NCBI RefSeq assembly: GCF_000835495.1
Contig: NW_015622545.1
Coordinates: forward strand, 806,001 to 870,000
Source: Cladophialophora immunda
Taxonomy: Eukaryota > Ascomycota > Eurotiomycetes > Chaetothyriales > Herpotrichiellaceae
Length of the DNA stretch: 64,000 nt
Reading direction: 5' to 3'
In this document: piece after piece, positions 12,067-22,015 of the stretch
Position numbering within the stretch: the first letter of the stretch is position 1
How the letters are laid out: every line of letters starts with the position of its first letter
Translations under genes and position numbers: made by a program
Notes under the pieces: model-generated
Database searches by the model: none
Told to the model about the DNA's origin: nothing
The model's input: only the letters and a program-made list of their open reading frames with translations

Positions 12067-12315
12067 TCCTCCCTCCTCCTCTTGTCACCTTTTCTTCCCC
12101 CCAGCAACCTCTCCAACTCGACAACCCCCCCTCTCATCCGAGAGATCTACTCTCCCCCACCCCTCATCATGACAAGACTCGAGACACCGATGCAAGCTCG
12201 CACCACAGGCTTTCATTCGGACACCGAGTTCGCGAAGCCAGGGTTTGGACACATGAGATCCTGAGCTGCGAATCTTAGCTCTATTCGAGCCACGGCAACT
12301 TTATATATATACATT

Positions 12316-12718
12316 ATGTCTGCGGTCCAGACCATCCAGGCAGGTATGTTGGACAACCCCTCAGCTGCGCCTTTGCCACGCGCCTTGCTAACCACCTTCC
12401 CCCCCCAAGTGCCCAGGTCCAGTCAAGTCGAGTCCCACTCCCACCCACATGGAACACTCCTCCGATGGGGTTTCCAGCCAGCAACAACCTGGAGAAGAAG
12501 TTGTTGGATCCTTCTTCGGGTGGGTGTTTGGAGACGAAGGGCCTGGAGAAGAAGTTGTTGGATCCTTCTTCGGGCGGGCGTTTGGAGACACGTCGGTCGC
12601 AGGGCAAGCCAAGCCAGAGCCAAGCCAGCAGAGCCACTCTATCCCATCCCATCACAACGCCTTCACGTCGGCATTGATTTTGGGACGACAAACAAACAAC
12701 CTCCTCCATCTGCTATGA
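12316..12718 (+). CDS. Hypothetical spliced protein with 18-residue tandem duplication
   Basis: ATG 12316 opens a 28-base exon ending at 12343. The intron 12344-12416 has a textbook fungal donor (GTATGT), a branch-like GCTAACC and a CCCAG acceptor. Exon 2 then runs in frame from 12417 to the stop at 12718, for about 109 residues. The protein is acidic and glycine-rich, with a tandemly duplicated PGEEVVGSFFG..FGD unit. No domain is recognised. The last residues overlap, in another frame, a stretch resembling the start of an Hsp70 nucleotide-binding domain, so the present 3' end may be truncated by a frameshift. The TATA box at 12055 is the probable promoter. Confidence 0.4.
12488..12592 (+). 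repeat. 54-bp direct duplication inside the 12316 gene
   Basis: Copies start at 12488 and 12542, begin CCTGGAGAAGAAGTTGTTGG and differ at a few bases. The period is a multiple of three, so the reading frame is kept. Confidence 0.9.
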
Positions 12719-12958
12719 CGAGGAGGCTGCGGCTGGCTGGGACCGCTTCGTCTTCCACCGCCCAGGGGAGCAGCCAAGGCGGATGACACGCGGTGATGAG
12801 CTCGAGTACAACTCATCGCCCGCGTGTCCTCCTGCCTTGCAAGCACTGTGGCTCTGGGAGGTGGAAGACACTCTGTGGCTGTGGCTGTGGGAGATGGAAG
12901 ATCCTCCTGCGGCTGTGGTTGGCTATGGGAGATGGACTGGATCGTTTGAAATCTGACC
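12650..12958 (+). pseudogene. Hsp70-like fragment, frameshifted
   Basis: One frame reads RLHVGIDFGTTN, matching the phosphate-1 loop (IDFGTTN/Y) that opens the Hsp70 ATPase domain. Only if one base is added or removed about five bases later does it continue with SICYDEEAAGWDRFVFHRPG and onward to a stop near 12958. In intact Hsp70-like fungal proteins the IDFGTTN loop is likewise followed by a short hydrophobic strand. The rest of the ATPase domain is missing. I infer a broken Hsp70-family fragment; the seven-residue loop is the only strong evidence. Confidence 0.4.
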
Positions 12959-13098
12959 GAGGGTCCAACATTGTCAAAAAGCAGGGCTGGGCCTGGGCCT
13001 GGGTCTGGCTCGTTTGAAATCTGCCGAAGCAATAGCTTCGAATATGTCCAACATTGCCAGAAAGCAGCGTGGCGGCAAGTCACGTTATACCACCAAAC

Positions 13099-13470
13099 CT
13101 AGGGTTGTTTCAATCCCTCTTGAATAAAAACTTTTTCTTCCTCTGTAATAATGGCTTGTATTTCCTGGCAGAACCGGTTGAGGTGTCCCTGTTGATCGCG
13201 GGCGAATTCGTCAATTGTAAAGTGCATGTAGCATGTCTTCTTCCATCTCATCCAAAGGCCAATTCGTCGGCCAAGTTGGTGGGAGGGTACTTTGCCGAAG
13301 GAAGGGTCCCTCTCTTTCAAAAATACGGCGAGGGAGTCCAGGACCGCAAGTGGTTGTTTGGTCGAAAGTCGACGAAAAGCGTGGGCTTTGATTAGACGCG
13401 GGAGGGGGTGTGAGTTATGATCGTAGGAGCGAGGCGCAGCGAGGGCAGCGAGGGCAGGAAACTTGGGCAT
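13099..13470 (-). CDS. Hypothetical ORF, 123 aa
   Basis: An ATG at 13470 opens 123 codons to a TAG at 13101. The C-terminal half (residues about 80-123) reads like real protein: CQEIQAIITEEEKVFIQEG with balanced composition. The first 25 residues are low complexity and overlap a repeat also present near 28.7 kb. No domain is recognised. It could be the last exon of a decayed gene, since coding-like residues continue for a few codons after the stop. Confidence 0.25.
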   Translation of the reverse strand: MPKFPALAALAAPRSYDHNSHPLPRLIKAHAFRRLSTKQPLAVLDSLAVFLKERDPSFGKVPSHQLGRRIGLWMRWKKTCYMHFTIDEFARDQQGHLNRFCQEIQAIITEEEKVFIQEGLKQP

Positions 13471-13732
13471 TCAGTCTCACTGAGGCACTCGGCAGGCAAG
13501 AAGGGCGAGAAGGCCACTCACTCCCAGCATTAGAACGTTTTTCCGCACGCAGACTCACTCTGGCACTCGGTACTCGCAGGGCACTCCTGCACTTGAGACG
13601 CACTCGCTCACTCGTGGGACTCGCTGTGCTATGCTGTACTGGATATTGTTTGGTCTTGTTGACCATGTTCATCATGTTCGCTCACCCAGTCGCTCAACCG
13701 CCGCATCTCGTGCCGCCAACTTGATTGCGCAC

Positions 13733-13815
13733 TTGCGTGCATATCGGAATTGAATGCCGTGGGCTTGGCCACTCGACTCGACTTGTCCTTTCACCCTGGG
13801 GCCCGTTTGCACCCC
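13733..13815 (+). repeat. Copy of the GAATTGAATTCCGTGGGC dispersed repeat
   Basis: The segment runs from a CACTTGCGTGCAT motif through GAATTGAATGCCGTGGGC and TTGGCCACTCGAC to GGGCCCGTTTGCACCC. Related copies lie near 21400, 46710, 49715, 52090 (inverted) and 60705. Confidence 0.75.
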
Positions 13816-13887
13816 GTCGATGCAAGCATCATGCCTCGCGGTGGATCCCATGCAAATCCGTGGAGCCCAGAATGCTCACTCTGCCCA

Positions 13888-13954
13888 GCCCTGCCCTGCC
13901 CTGCCCTGCCCTGCCCTGCCCTGCCCTGCCCTGCCCTGCCCTGCCCTGCCCTGC
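13888..13954 (+). repeat. CCTGC pentanucleotide repeat
   Basis: About thirteen tandem CCTGC units with only terminal variation. The period is not a multiple of three, so all three frames stay open across it and create false ORFs. Confidence 0.98.
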
Positions 13955-14205
13955 TCAGCCCTCGGCAGCTGTGGGTGCTTTGCTACAAAGAACTCGATCT
14001 CATGTCGAGAGAGATTGTCTGCCCGCGTTGATTCAGGACACAACTTGGCGGTGCATTGTCTTGACGCTGGCCTTTGCCTTGTCTGCCAATATGCGTTGTT
14101 TCTTTATCATGCCTTCTTTGTGGCGGATCACCGCCTTGTATGTGGACCGTTGTCTCCTTGTCCCGCAACTGCTTCGCAAGGCTGAACAGCATCGGTCGGT
14201 CCCTC

Positions 14206-14212
14206 TATATAT
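14206..14212 (+). promoter_or_regulatory. TATA box of the F-box gene
   Basis: TATATAT lies about 50 bases before ATG 14261. The leader between them repeats TTTCTCG four times (about 14224-14252). Confidence 0.55.
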
Positions 14213-14260
14213 CCTCATAATCGTTTCTCGTTTCTCGTTTCTCGTTTCTCGTTTGTTTCA

Positions 14261-15730
14261 ATGGCAAGTTCTTATCCAAATACTGCAACTGCAAAACGCT
14301 CGACAACCCCCATCACTATGGCGACGTCCCAAGTCACAAGGCCGTTGAACCTGCTCGACTTCCCCGTCGAAATCGTCCTGCTCCTCATCGAGACCATCAA
14401 CAGCGACCCCTGGCCGCACAACCACAAGCACGTCCGAGCGTTCCGGCTGACATGCCGCACGATCTACGCGCTTTGCGAGACGTACTTCTGTCGGTTCCTC
14501 CACATCGCCGACGGATACCAAGGGAGCAATCTCGATCTGATGCTCAAGACGCAGCCGGAGCGAGCCAGCTTGATCAAGACGGTCGCGATCTACCCGCGCT
14601 GGACCGTGCCGGATCACCGCCAGCTCCGCTACCGGGAAATGGTGCGGTTTGTGCCCCGGCTCTGCAGCACGCTCGAGGTCCTGCATATTCTCTGCATCGG
14701 CTTCAACGAGGGCGACCTCTTTGAAGAGCTCAACCCCCAGTTCCGCGGCCTCGTCTTCGCCAACCTCCGCGAGTGCACCCTGGTCAGCTACTCGATTCCC
14801 ACCCCGGTGAACCACGTCCTCAAAGCCCCCAATCTCCACACCTTGAAGGTGTCCATGCCGGTCCTCGATCCGGACGAGCCCCTCCCGGCCCCCCGCTCCA
14901 CGGCCTTGCGCCACCTGGCCCTTTACGAAGCGCGCTGGGACGACACCGCGCTCTTCTCGGCGGTTCTCGAAGTCCCCGCGGCGCTACAGAGTCTGGAGTT
15001 CGAGACCAAGGAAGTGAAGGACCGCGAACACGAGTACGGGACGCTGAACAAGCTCGTGTCGGTCCTCGCGCGCCACCAACCGAGACTCGAGCGGTTCAAG
15101 GTGTACACCAACGAGCCGTACACCTACGCCCCCGCCCGGGCCGCCGGCCTCCTCAACCTTGCTCCCCTGGCCGCGCTGAAGGAACTGGAGTTCGCGCTGG
15201 TCCCGAACGTGCCGCGCAACTGCTTCGTCAACCTGCCCCGCGGGCTGGAAATCCTCCGCCTGCACGGGCCGGTGAGCCTGAAGAGTCTCGCGCTGGCGCT
15301 CACGCGCATGCCCGCCGACGTCCAGGTCGCGATCCCGCCCCGCGTCGAGATCCACGCCCGCTACGGCTGGGCCTGGGACGCCCATATCCTCGCCACACGC
15401 CACAGCCTCGCGCTGCCCCCGTCCGCGCGCGAACACCGGCACCGCAAGCGCCAGCGCGCGGGCGTCCACCACTTCATGACCCGCCTGGGGGCCCGCGAGG
15501 TCGTGCTCGCCGAGCGGGACGACCTGTTCGAGCGACACATCCGCGCGCAGGCCCGGCCCACCACAGGGAAGAGCGCGGCGCGCCGCCCGTACGAGTCGCA
15601 CGAGTGGCACCGTCCGTTCCAGCCCTCGGGGTTCGAGGTGTTCAACCGCTCCCCGCGCGACGGGTACAAGTACCTGTGGAAACGGCATCCGTCCACGCGC
15701 GGATTGACGTCGGTGTATTACGAGAACTGA
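14261..15730 (+). CDS. F-box protein with leucine-rich body, 489 aa
   Basis: This single-exon ORF has an F-box-like N terminus: residues about 30-70 contain LLDFPVEIVLLLIETI followed by a conserved-type RAFRLTCRTIYAL segment, the usual LP.EI...I.......L..LR.tCr pattern. F-box proteins recruit substrates to SCF ubiquitin ligases through Skp1. The body (about 90-360) has irregular leucine-rich strands such as LEVLHILCIGF and ALKELEFALV, fitting a substrate-binding repeat domain. The tail is rich in Arg and His. Third positions are strongly G/C, unlike the flanks, which supports real coding. A second ATG at codon 20 is an alternative start. It sits between the two inverted 3'-flank repeats of genes A and B. 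Confidence 0.85.
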   Translation: MASSYPNTATAKRSTTPITMATSQVTRPLNLLDFPVEIVLLLIETINSDPWPHNHKHVRAFRLTCRTIYALCETYFCRFLHIADGYQGSNLDLMLKTQPERASLIKTVAIYPRWTVPDHRQLRYREMVRFVPRLCSTLEVLHILCIGFNEGDLFEELNPQFRGLVFANLRECTLVSYSIPTPVNHVLKAPNLHTLKVSMPVLDPDEPLPAPRSTALRHLALYEARWDDTALFSAVLEVPAALQSLEFETKEVKDREHEYGTLNKLVSVLARHQPRLERFKVYTNEPYTYAPARAAGLLNLAPLAALKELEFALVPNVPRNCFVNLPRGLEILRLHGPVSLKSLALALTRMPADVQVAIPPRVEIHARYGWAWDAHILATRHSLALPPSAREHRHRKRQRAGVHHFMTRLGAREVVLAERDDLFERHIRAQARPTTGKSAARRPYESHEWHRPFQPSGFEVFNRSPRDGYKYLWKRHPSTRGLTSVYYEN

Positions 15731-16318
15731 TCCTCGGTTTTGGGGATTTGACCTTTGTTCCACGCCGGCGATCAGGGTATTCAACAGCGAAGGAGGAGAA
15801 ACAGAAGTGAAAGGAGGGAAAATCAAGACAAGGGAGGGGGAGAAAGGGAAGCGAAGTCGCTTTTGGCCGACAAAGCCAAGCAGAGCTGGCCTCTGTGGGT
15901 TCCCAAGTTTCTCTGTGGTCTGCGAGGCATTTTCGTCCACAGGGAACAAGACTGCCGGGCAGGCTGGGCAGGCGGTGTAAATTAAGGAGGCGAGACACAC
16001 ACACATTGACGGCGGTAGACTCAAATTATACATGCAAGTTTCATCAAATGCCAGTTCTCGCTGTTCGAAAACACCGTTATGCAGTGTCGCGCAGTCAGTC
16101 CCGCGCAGTCTACAGTCGTGCAGCGCGGAATCTGAATGCTTTCATGAATCTATTTAGCCGAAAGTGAGCGAGATGCCCCGACTAGAAGTGTCCTACCCTG
16201 CACTAGCTGTGCGGCACTGACTGCGGCGCACTGGCTGGAGAACTGAAAGCGTACTCGAGTACAAAGCGGTAAAAAGAAAAGAAATGCTGGCTGGCAGGCA
16301 TTAATTCGATCCAGGCTA
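15731..16318. other. No gene seen
   Basis: This is the 3' flank of the F-box gene and intergenic sequence. A purine-rich tract (about 15785-15865) is present, but I see no coding signal. Confidence 0.5.
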
Positions 16319-16524
16319 TTCATCGCCCGCGGATACCTCCCGACTCTCTATCTGATCACTACTAGTTGGACTAGCCCTTTTTCTGTCTTTGCAAGACGTG
16401 ATCACTGACTGCTAGTTGGACTAGCCGTGTTTCTCTTTCTTCCATGACATTTGCCATCCACCGTGAGCTGACGCTCGTGTGACTGTGAACCAATGCGCAA
16501 GCGTTGGCAGAAAACCCCCCGGGT
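16319..16524 (-). repeat. Shared 3' flank of nuclease-like genes, right inverted copy
   Basis: This is the reverse-complement partner of 11566-11734 and lies 22 bases after the stop of gene B. It is longer than the left copy by about 40 bases but otherwise almost identical, including both GGCTAGTCCAACTAG units. Near identity against diverged flanking genes implies recent copying or gene conversion. Confidence 0.9.
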
Positions 16525-16546
16525 GCTGAATTGAACCACGCCCTCA

Positions 16547-17651
16547 TCAGACAGTCAAGTTTTGCGCCCGTCTGCGGGCATCCGCCCAAGATCCGCGAAA
16601 CCAACGAACGCCCCAAAATTCCTCCATCTCCTCCCGTCCAACAGTAACCTCCGGGTCGCCTTGTGTACCTCCTTCGGGGATCGTAAAGAAGGGTAGGTCT
16701 CTCGACGGGACCGCCCCGTATGTCATCGTCTCCTCGAAGATCTTGTGTGGATCACCGTCGATATTTCGTCCCCATACCTCCCACAACATCTGGGTCTCTC
16801 CGACCACCTTGACGTCCCCGAACCAAATGACACCCGTTGCCTCGTCTCTGCGAAGCTCCTTAGAGTCTGGTGTCAATGATGTGTCGGTCGATGGCTGCGT
16901 CGAGCTTCTGAACACGGGCGTTTCCTTGATTTTGACTAGGATAACGCGTTGGACTTCTGGTTTTCCTTGCAAGTACAACGGCACCAGAGCCCGGAGACTT
17001 TGGAGGGACTGCGACACCCCGACTTCGACGACAGTGTGGAGTTGGCCGACGGGGTCATTCTCGTACCACTTGATGGATAGGTCTGGTTGCTTTTGCGATG
17101 ACTCGTATTCTTTCTCGAAGTCTCGGACATGTCTATTCCATGTGATCGACATCTTGGATTTTGCTGGAGACATCAAGTTGAACTTGGCCTCCTGCGCGAG
17201 ATCGGAAAGGAATTCGACGACGGCATCGTGCCTGGTACTGGGAGGAGGCATAATGGTGAGAAGGGAGCGCGAGCTATCGTATGCGAATCGAAATGATTTG
17301 CTGCAAACGTGGATGAGCGCGCCGCCAGACGAATTAACGGGGGTGACGTGACACGTACCATTCTGTGCATAAGTCAAAGTGGGAGTCTTGTTGTAGCTTG
17401 AACCATGACTCTCGAGAAATGGTGAATTCGATGGGATCACTATCGACTCGAAGACGAAGTTTGCCTGACGCGAAGTCTTCTGCGAATTTCAGAGCTTCCT
17501 GCAATTGATCGGGTTCGGTGGGTGGTGGCAGAGACGATAGACTGGGCGGGTGCTGCGCGCCCGTGCCGCCGCCGCCATCAGAAACGGAAAGCGAGCCGAA
17601 CGGTTGCCGAAGAGCCCCAGGCTCCAGCGCATTGTCCGAGATCGAATCCAT
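16547..17651 (-). CDS. PD-(D/E)XK-nuclease-like protein B (2 exons, 348 aa)
   Basis: Exon 1 is 17651-17359 and exon 2 is 17300-16547. The 58-base intron has GTACGTG and TTTGCAG ends and removal restores one frame. The start is the first in-frame ATG; the upstream extension begins with TTG. A SFRFAYDSSRSLL segment and PPPSTRHDAVVEFL match protein C. The core is KQPDLSI (Pro170, Asp171) and, 18 residues on, Glu190 in TVVEVGVSQ, then strands VQRVILVKI. A tryptophan-rich C-terminal part follows. The intron lies just before the RF.Y motif, close to the first intron of gene A and in the same phase. The role is unknown; the usual lysine after the glutamate is missing. A glycine/serine/proline-rich N terminus may be disordered. 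Confidence 0.8.
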
Positions 17652-17750
17652 CCTTTCTCGAGGCGAGTTGCACAATCTTCGCGGCGTCGATGAGAGATGA
17701 TGAAATAAACAAAAGATTCGTCTGTTATTTCAACTGGCGACAGTGCGGGG

Positions 17751-17760
17751 GCGTTTTGCG
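17751..17760 (-). promoter_or_regulatory. Probable core promoter of gene B
   Basis: On the minus strand CGCAAAACGCCCCC lies about 100 bases before the ATG. It has the AT-hexamer-then-C-run layout of genes A and C, but it is not a good TATA box. Confidence 0.35.
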
Positions 17761-18839
17761 TGCGGGGAAAGACACGTGGAAGGGCTATCTACGGTCGTGC
17801 ATTTGCGTATACAGCGGCGGAGCAAGAACCGCCACAGCGCAGGATTGCATCCAACACCACCAGGGCTGCTTTGTTGGAGGGCACTGCGATTCACCAGCCG
17901 CTGGAGAGCGCAACAGCACATTCTGTCATGGTGTCTACAGGAGCCGCACAAGTTCTCTTTGTTTCCGCGTGCCAGGCCTGTAAGCAATGCGTACAAAGGG
18001 TGCATGCGCGGCGAAATGGACATTCTAACAAAGCAAATATCACACAAAGCCCAGTGATACATCAAGCAGAGCGGTTCCACATGTCGGCATCACATCGTTT
18101 GGATGGAACAGAAATCAGCGCGAGGAGCGAGAGGGCCAAGCGGGATCGTTGAGGGAAAAGCAGAAGCCCAAGCAAGAGACCTGCAGCGGATCCGAGACGG
18201 AGAGGGTGATCGGTCCCACTGTCGACTGTGCATCAAGGAGGCACACCCACAGACCAATCCCTGAGGTGTCTTCGCTGTCAACCATCAAGGCATAGGACGC
18301 AAGCAACAGGACACCTCCCATACTTGGTCGAAGATGACGAAACACTCTACCTGGACAATCTCCGAGTTCGAGGTTCCCGCAATTCATTCACAAGGTGGAG
18401 GTGCAAAGAAGATTTAGCACCCTCAGTGGGTGGCTATCCTAGAAGGAGACGTACAAGACTACTACGAATGGGTCGGAGAATCAGGCCCACTTCCACTAAT
18501 TAGACCGCTCGTCTATAGATGACTAAGTTTGACTGCAAGTAATGACTGCCTGACTGAAGTCCTGGCAACGCTGCATGATAGGCCATCTGGGCTGGCACAT
18601 TCGATGTTCCTTCCTCCTTCCGCCACCCTGTCCTGTTTTTGCAACAAGATCCAATGCGATGCTGCTGCTGGTTTGATCGAGCCCCTTCCCGGCAGAGAAT
18701 TGAGGTAGTTCAAGCTGTCAAGCTCCTGTCCAACTTTGTTCCAGGAGCTGACAATAACAGGAAATTTGCCTGCCTCTGCCGGCCATCCGAGCCCCTCCCT
18801 CATGCGGCATCGGCAGGAATCGAAACAAGAATAATACGT
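17761..18839. other. No gene seen
   Basis: Short open frames exist on both strands without domain signal or splice-consistent structure. Nothing else stands out. Confidence 0.45.
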
Positions 18840-20740
18840 GGTCCATTCATCCCAATGGCGACAGGGCCTCCCTCAGGCAGCGTTGGCAAGAGTCGACTCC
18901 TGCCACCACATCCTCCACGCTGACCGCGGAGCAAGACGAGTCCGGGCTTCCACAGACTCTAAGCGAAGGTTTTTGATCGATCTCATCGGTCGACTGTGGC
19001 TCGAGAGCCAAATTCTCGACACCCAAGCACTACGCCCAGAGAGCCATCCCCCGAGGCAAAGTGTTGGACTCGACGAGATCCACCCGAGAGGCGAGGGATA
19101 TGGATACGCGGCGCGGAAGGTCGCAGAGAGCCCACACCTTCCCGACCTCAACTTCTTCGGCGGTTCCCTGGGCATTTCAGATGGACATTTGAAACCAAGG
19201 TATGGAGCCAGGGAATGATGGATGGCTGTTACGACACTCGGTCCAGTACACATACCGCGATCGAGGACGAGGGCCCCGGTTTGAAACTGACGCTTGGGAG
19301 CAACTTGTTTCGACCTACAGTGTTATGGACATAACCCTCTTCATGCTTCCCCTCTGACTGTCAAGGACGCCGGATGCGATTGTACCATGCTCTCCTCGAC
19401 GTTCAAATGGTTCACAATGTCTGCACTGTGAGGGTGCCATGAAGTAAAAGCAGGAACAACCCGTGGTTCATTCATCTCGATACAGAGCCGTCTGCTCTCC
19501 AAAGACGCTGAGAGAGAGAGAGGCAGGCTTGATATCTTGGGCACCACCAGTGCCAAAGAAAGTTTGCTATTGACCAAGTTGTCTAGTGTCCCGCTCCTCT
19601 CTCTTCCCTCTGTTAGTCGCTCAACTGCAATTCCTCCAGCCGCTCATCGTTGCCCGTACTCGGAGAAAGAAGGGAAGGTTGCAGACAAAGCCGAGATTGT
19701 CTTGGTCTCGGAAAGGGCAGGTAGAAATGCCATTTCAATCATCAATTTGTTCGGGTCAATGGCCGACCGAAAGAGTCTCAAACCCATTACAGGGCCATAT
19801 TGTCTTTGTGGTGAGCGGCGGCAGTAGCTGCTGGTTGGCAAACGATCCAGGGTCATCTGCTTTCCAAAGATACTGGGGAGAGGTAGAGTTGTGATCTTGG
19901 TTACCCCTATTGCCAAAGAAGCTTTGCTGTTGACCAGTTGCTGGCGCGGGTGTGCTGCTTGCGCAGATGTTTGGCGTCTGAGAGACGTTTGTCTTTGTGG
20001 CAAGTGGCAGTGGCTGCAGTGGCAGCGATGGTGACTGGCTGGCAATCGATGCAGGGGCGTCTACTTCTGCTCCACGGTCGGCGTGGTGGTGCCAACGCTG
20101 CCTGAGGGAGGTCTCTGTCGCCATGGGGATGACTGAACTAGGCGTTGTTCTTGCTTCGTGGCACCCTCACAGTACAGGGTCGACGATGGCGCTGGTGTTG
20201 AAGAAGAACAGACTTGCCCTGCTCCGCGGTGCACGTGTTGTGTACAGCGTTGGCAGGAGTCGACTCCTAGCCTTAGGTATGACGAGATCTTCATCGTCAC
20301 ATTTGCTCTCGACGAATTAGGTGAAGTAGGTTGGCCCTCGACTATCTTGTCGTGGATCCATTTCCGTCACGACTTGGTGAAATTGGTTGCGTCTAGGGTG
20401 GCGACTTTGTTGTTCTTGTCCTTGAACCACACCAGTATGTCGGCGATGGCAGCCTCTGCTGCGGTGCGGCGAGCCTTCTCGCCTCGCCTTCGGCTATTGA
20501 CATCGAAGAACTTGGCATCTGGATGGGGATTGTCGGTTCGTCTGTATTTGCCGACGATGAACACCTCAGTATTGACCGGCGTCCATCGAAGATGTCTTTT
20601 GACTGAATCGCGTTAGCACAGGAGCAGCGACTGGAGGAGTCGGAGTCGGATGCGCAGGAGTCGACTCCTGTGAGCGTTGTCTCCAACACGCTGACCGCGG
20701 AGCGGGAGCGGAAGCAGAGGGCCCTGCATCGATTGCCAAC
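18840..20740. repeat. Patchwork of one dispersed repeat family with a GTCGAC palindrome
   Basis: Several sub-blocks recur here. GGCAGCGTTGGCAAGAGTCGACTCCT (in two parts, 18875-18901) recurs inverted near 20085-20110. The 14-bp palindrome AGGAGTCGACTCCT occurs at 20255-20268 and 20656-20669, the latter followed by GCTGACCGCGGAGC as at 18918. A GAAGCTTTGCTGTTGACC-type block occurs near 19555, 19915 and 32915. A segment at 19731-19805 (TTTCAATCATCAATTTGTTC) recurs at 32358-32440. On the minus strand some blocks still read as protein (LVNSKASLAIGVTKITTLPL), so the family may derive from a gene. Confidence 0.65.
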
Positions 20741-21630
20741 CAGCAGCCACTGCCGCCACTACCTTCCATTCAACTGCTAGGCAGTGTATTCTTTTTGGCG
20801 GATCTCGACTTATTTCCCTTTTCTTATACTCTCTGCCGCCTGCTTCCAGCGCGTCTGTTCACAGTAGCTTAACCGCAGCCCGCCCTCGGGCTGGATCCAA
20901 TCGGCTCCTTTACACGCCACGACAAGAACAAAAGGCTCTCGGACACTAACACCTGGCGTAGGAGCACGCCCGCACCAGGGTTGGGTTTGTTGTGTGCGAG
21001 CAAAGTGAACGCTTGGTTGCAAGGAGCACACCGGCACTGGGGTCGGGGTTTGTCTGTGTGTGTGGGTGTGCGTGCATGCGCAAAGTGGACGCTTGGTCAA
21101 CTAAAGCTGAGGAGAAAATGCGTCGAGTGCCGAGGTGAGACATGTAAATTGCATACCAGTGTCGGTGGTCGGTATGACTTGGAGTTGGAGATTTGGACTG
21201 GCTCAAATTCCATCGGTGATGCAGGGGACCAATTTTGTTGCCAGGGTTAGCACAGAGACATTGGGTAGTTTGATGGGCGAACAAAAGGTGGACAATCTGA
21301 GGGGGAAAAATTGGGGTTGATGAGCGAAAAAAGTGACATTCGATTTGGCGCAAGACGTGAGTGAGTGGATGGGTCCGCGTCGAGAACAGCGTGCTTGTCG
21401 GAATTCCGTGGGGAGTGGGCATGGCACTGCCTGACTCCTTTGCTAGCGACAACACAAACCAAACCAAACCAAACCAAGCCAAACGCTGGAGGTTGGCGTG
21501 TAGTCGCTGTAGCAGAATCAATTGCAGGACAGCCTGCAGGGTGCCGCAGGAACAGTAACCAAGGAGGAATGAACAGAAGGTTTCGAGCACAACTAGCACT
21601 CTGTTCGCTGTGTGAAGCAATGCTAAATTG
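20741..21630. other. No gene; repeat-derived sequence
   Basis: The interval holds GT-rich and AACCAAACC-type simple sequence (about 21460-21485), a copy of the GGAATTCCGTGGG dispersed repeat near 21398, and a block (about 21240-21390) related to 41150-41290. Open frames across it are repeat artefacts. Confidence 0.5.
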
Positions 21631-21639
21631 ATCTTTTGC

Positions 21640-22015
21640 TATTGCTTAAGGACTATCGAACCCACTGCAAGCGTCGTCATAACAAAGTCTCCCAGATAGT
21701 CACGTAACTGTATACCTGACCACCGCGCCAGCCCATTACAATGCACAAAACCGAGATGCAAACCGAGATGCAAACCGAGATGCAAAAGACCTAGCTGTAA
21801 GATACCCGATATACAAGATAAACGAGACAGATACGCGAGATGTAGATAGATTCGTGAGACAGATGATTGTCGAGACAGATTCGCGAGACAGACGGGATAC
21901 AGTAGACGATATGTAGTAGACACGATATAGATATGGGATCCTTCAACATGGCAGTGAGTGAGTTATGAACTCAGTTGTGTGAAGTCAAGTCAGTGAGTGT
22001 GTGAACTTGGACTAT
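21640..22015 (+). repeat. Composite dispersed repeat, copy 1
   Basis: Order: a block with GCGTCGTCATAACAAAGTC and CCTGACCACCGCGCCAG (21665-21735), an array of CCGAGATGCAAA and GAGACAGATACGCGAGATG units (21755-21920), then a block with CTTCAACATGGCAGTGAGTG and GTGTGAACTTGG (21935-22015). The same three-part order recurs at 24400-25640 and in partial form near 52100 and 55400. Confidence 0.75.

Noticed and set aside
13725..14348. Three overlapping frames through the CCTGC run
   Set aside because: A stop-free pentamer repeat keeps all frames open; no domain or coding composition is seen.
14773..15810. 345-codon frame overlapping the F-box gene
   Set aside because: It is a shadow frame of a GC-rich gene: proline/arginine/glycine-rich, no motifs.
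14984..16033. 349-codon minus-strand frame opposite the F-box gene
   Set aside because: It is an antisense shadow caused by G/C-biased third positions; no independent start or domain.
20946..21620. 224-codon minus frame with cysteine-, leucine- and histidine-rich sequence
   Set aside because: It is composed of dispersed repeats and simple sequence and has no domain.
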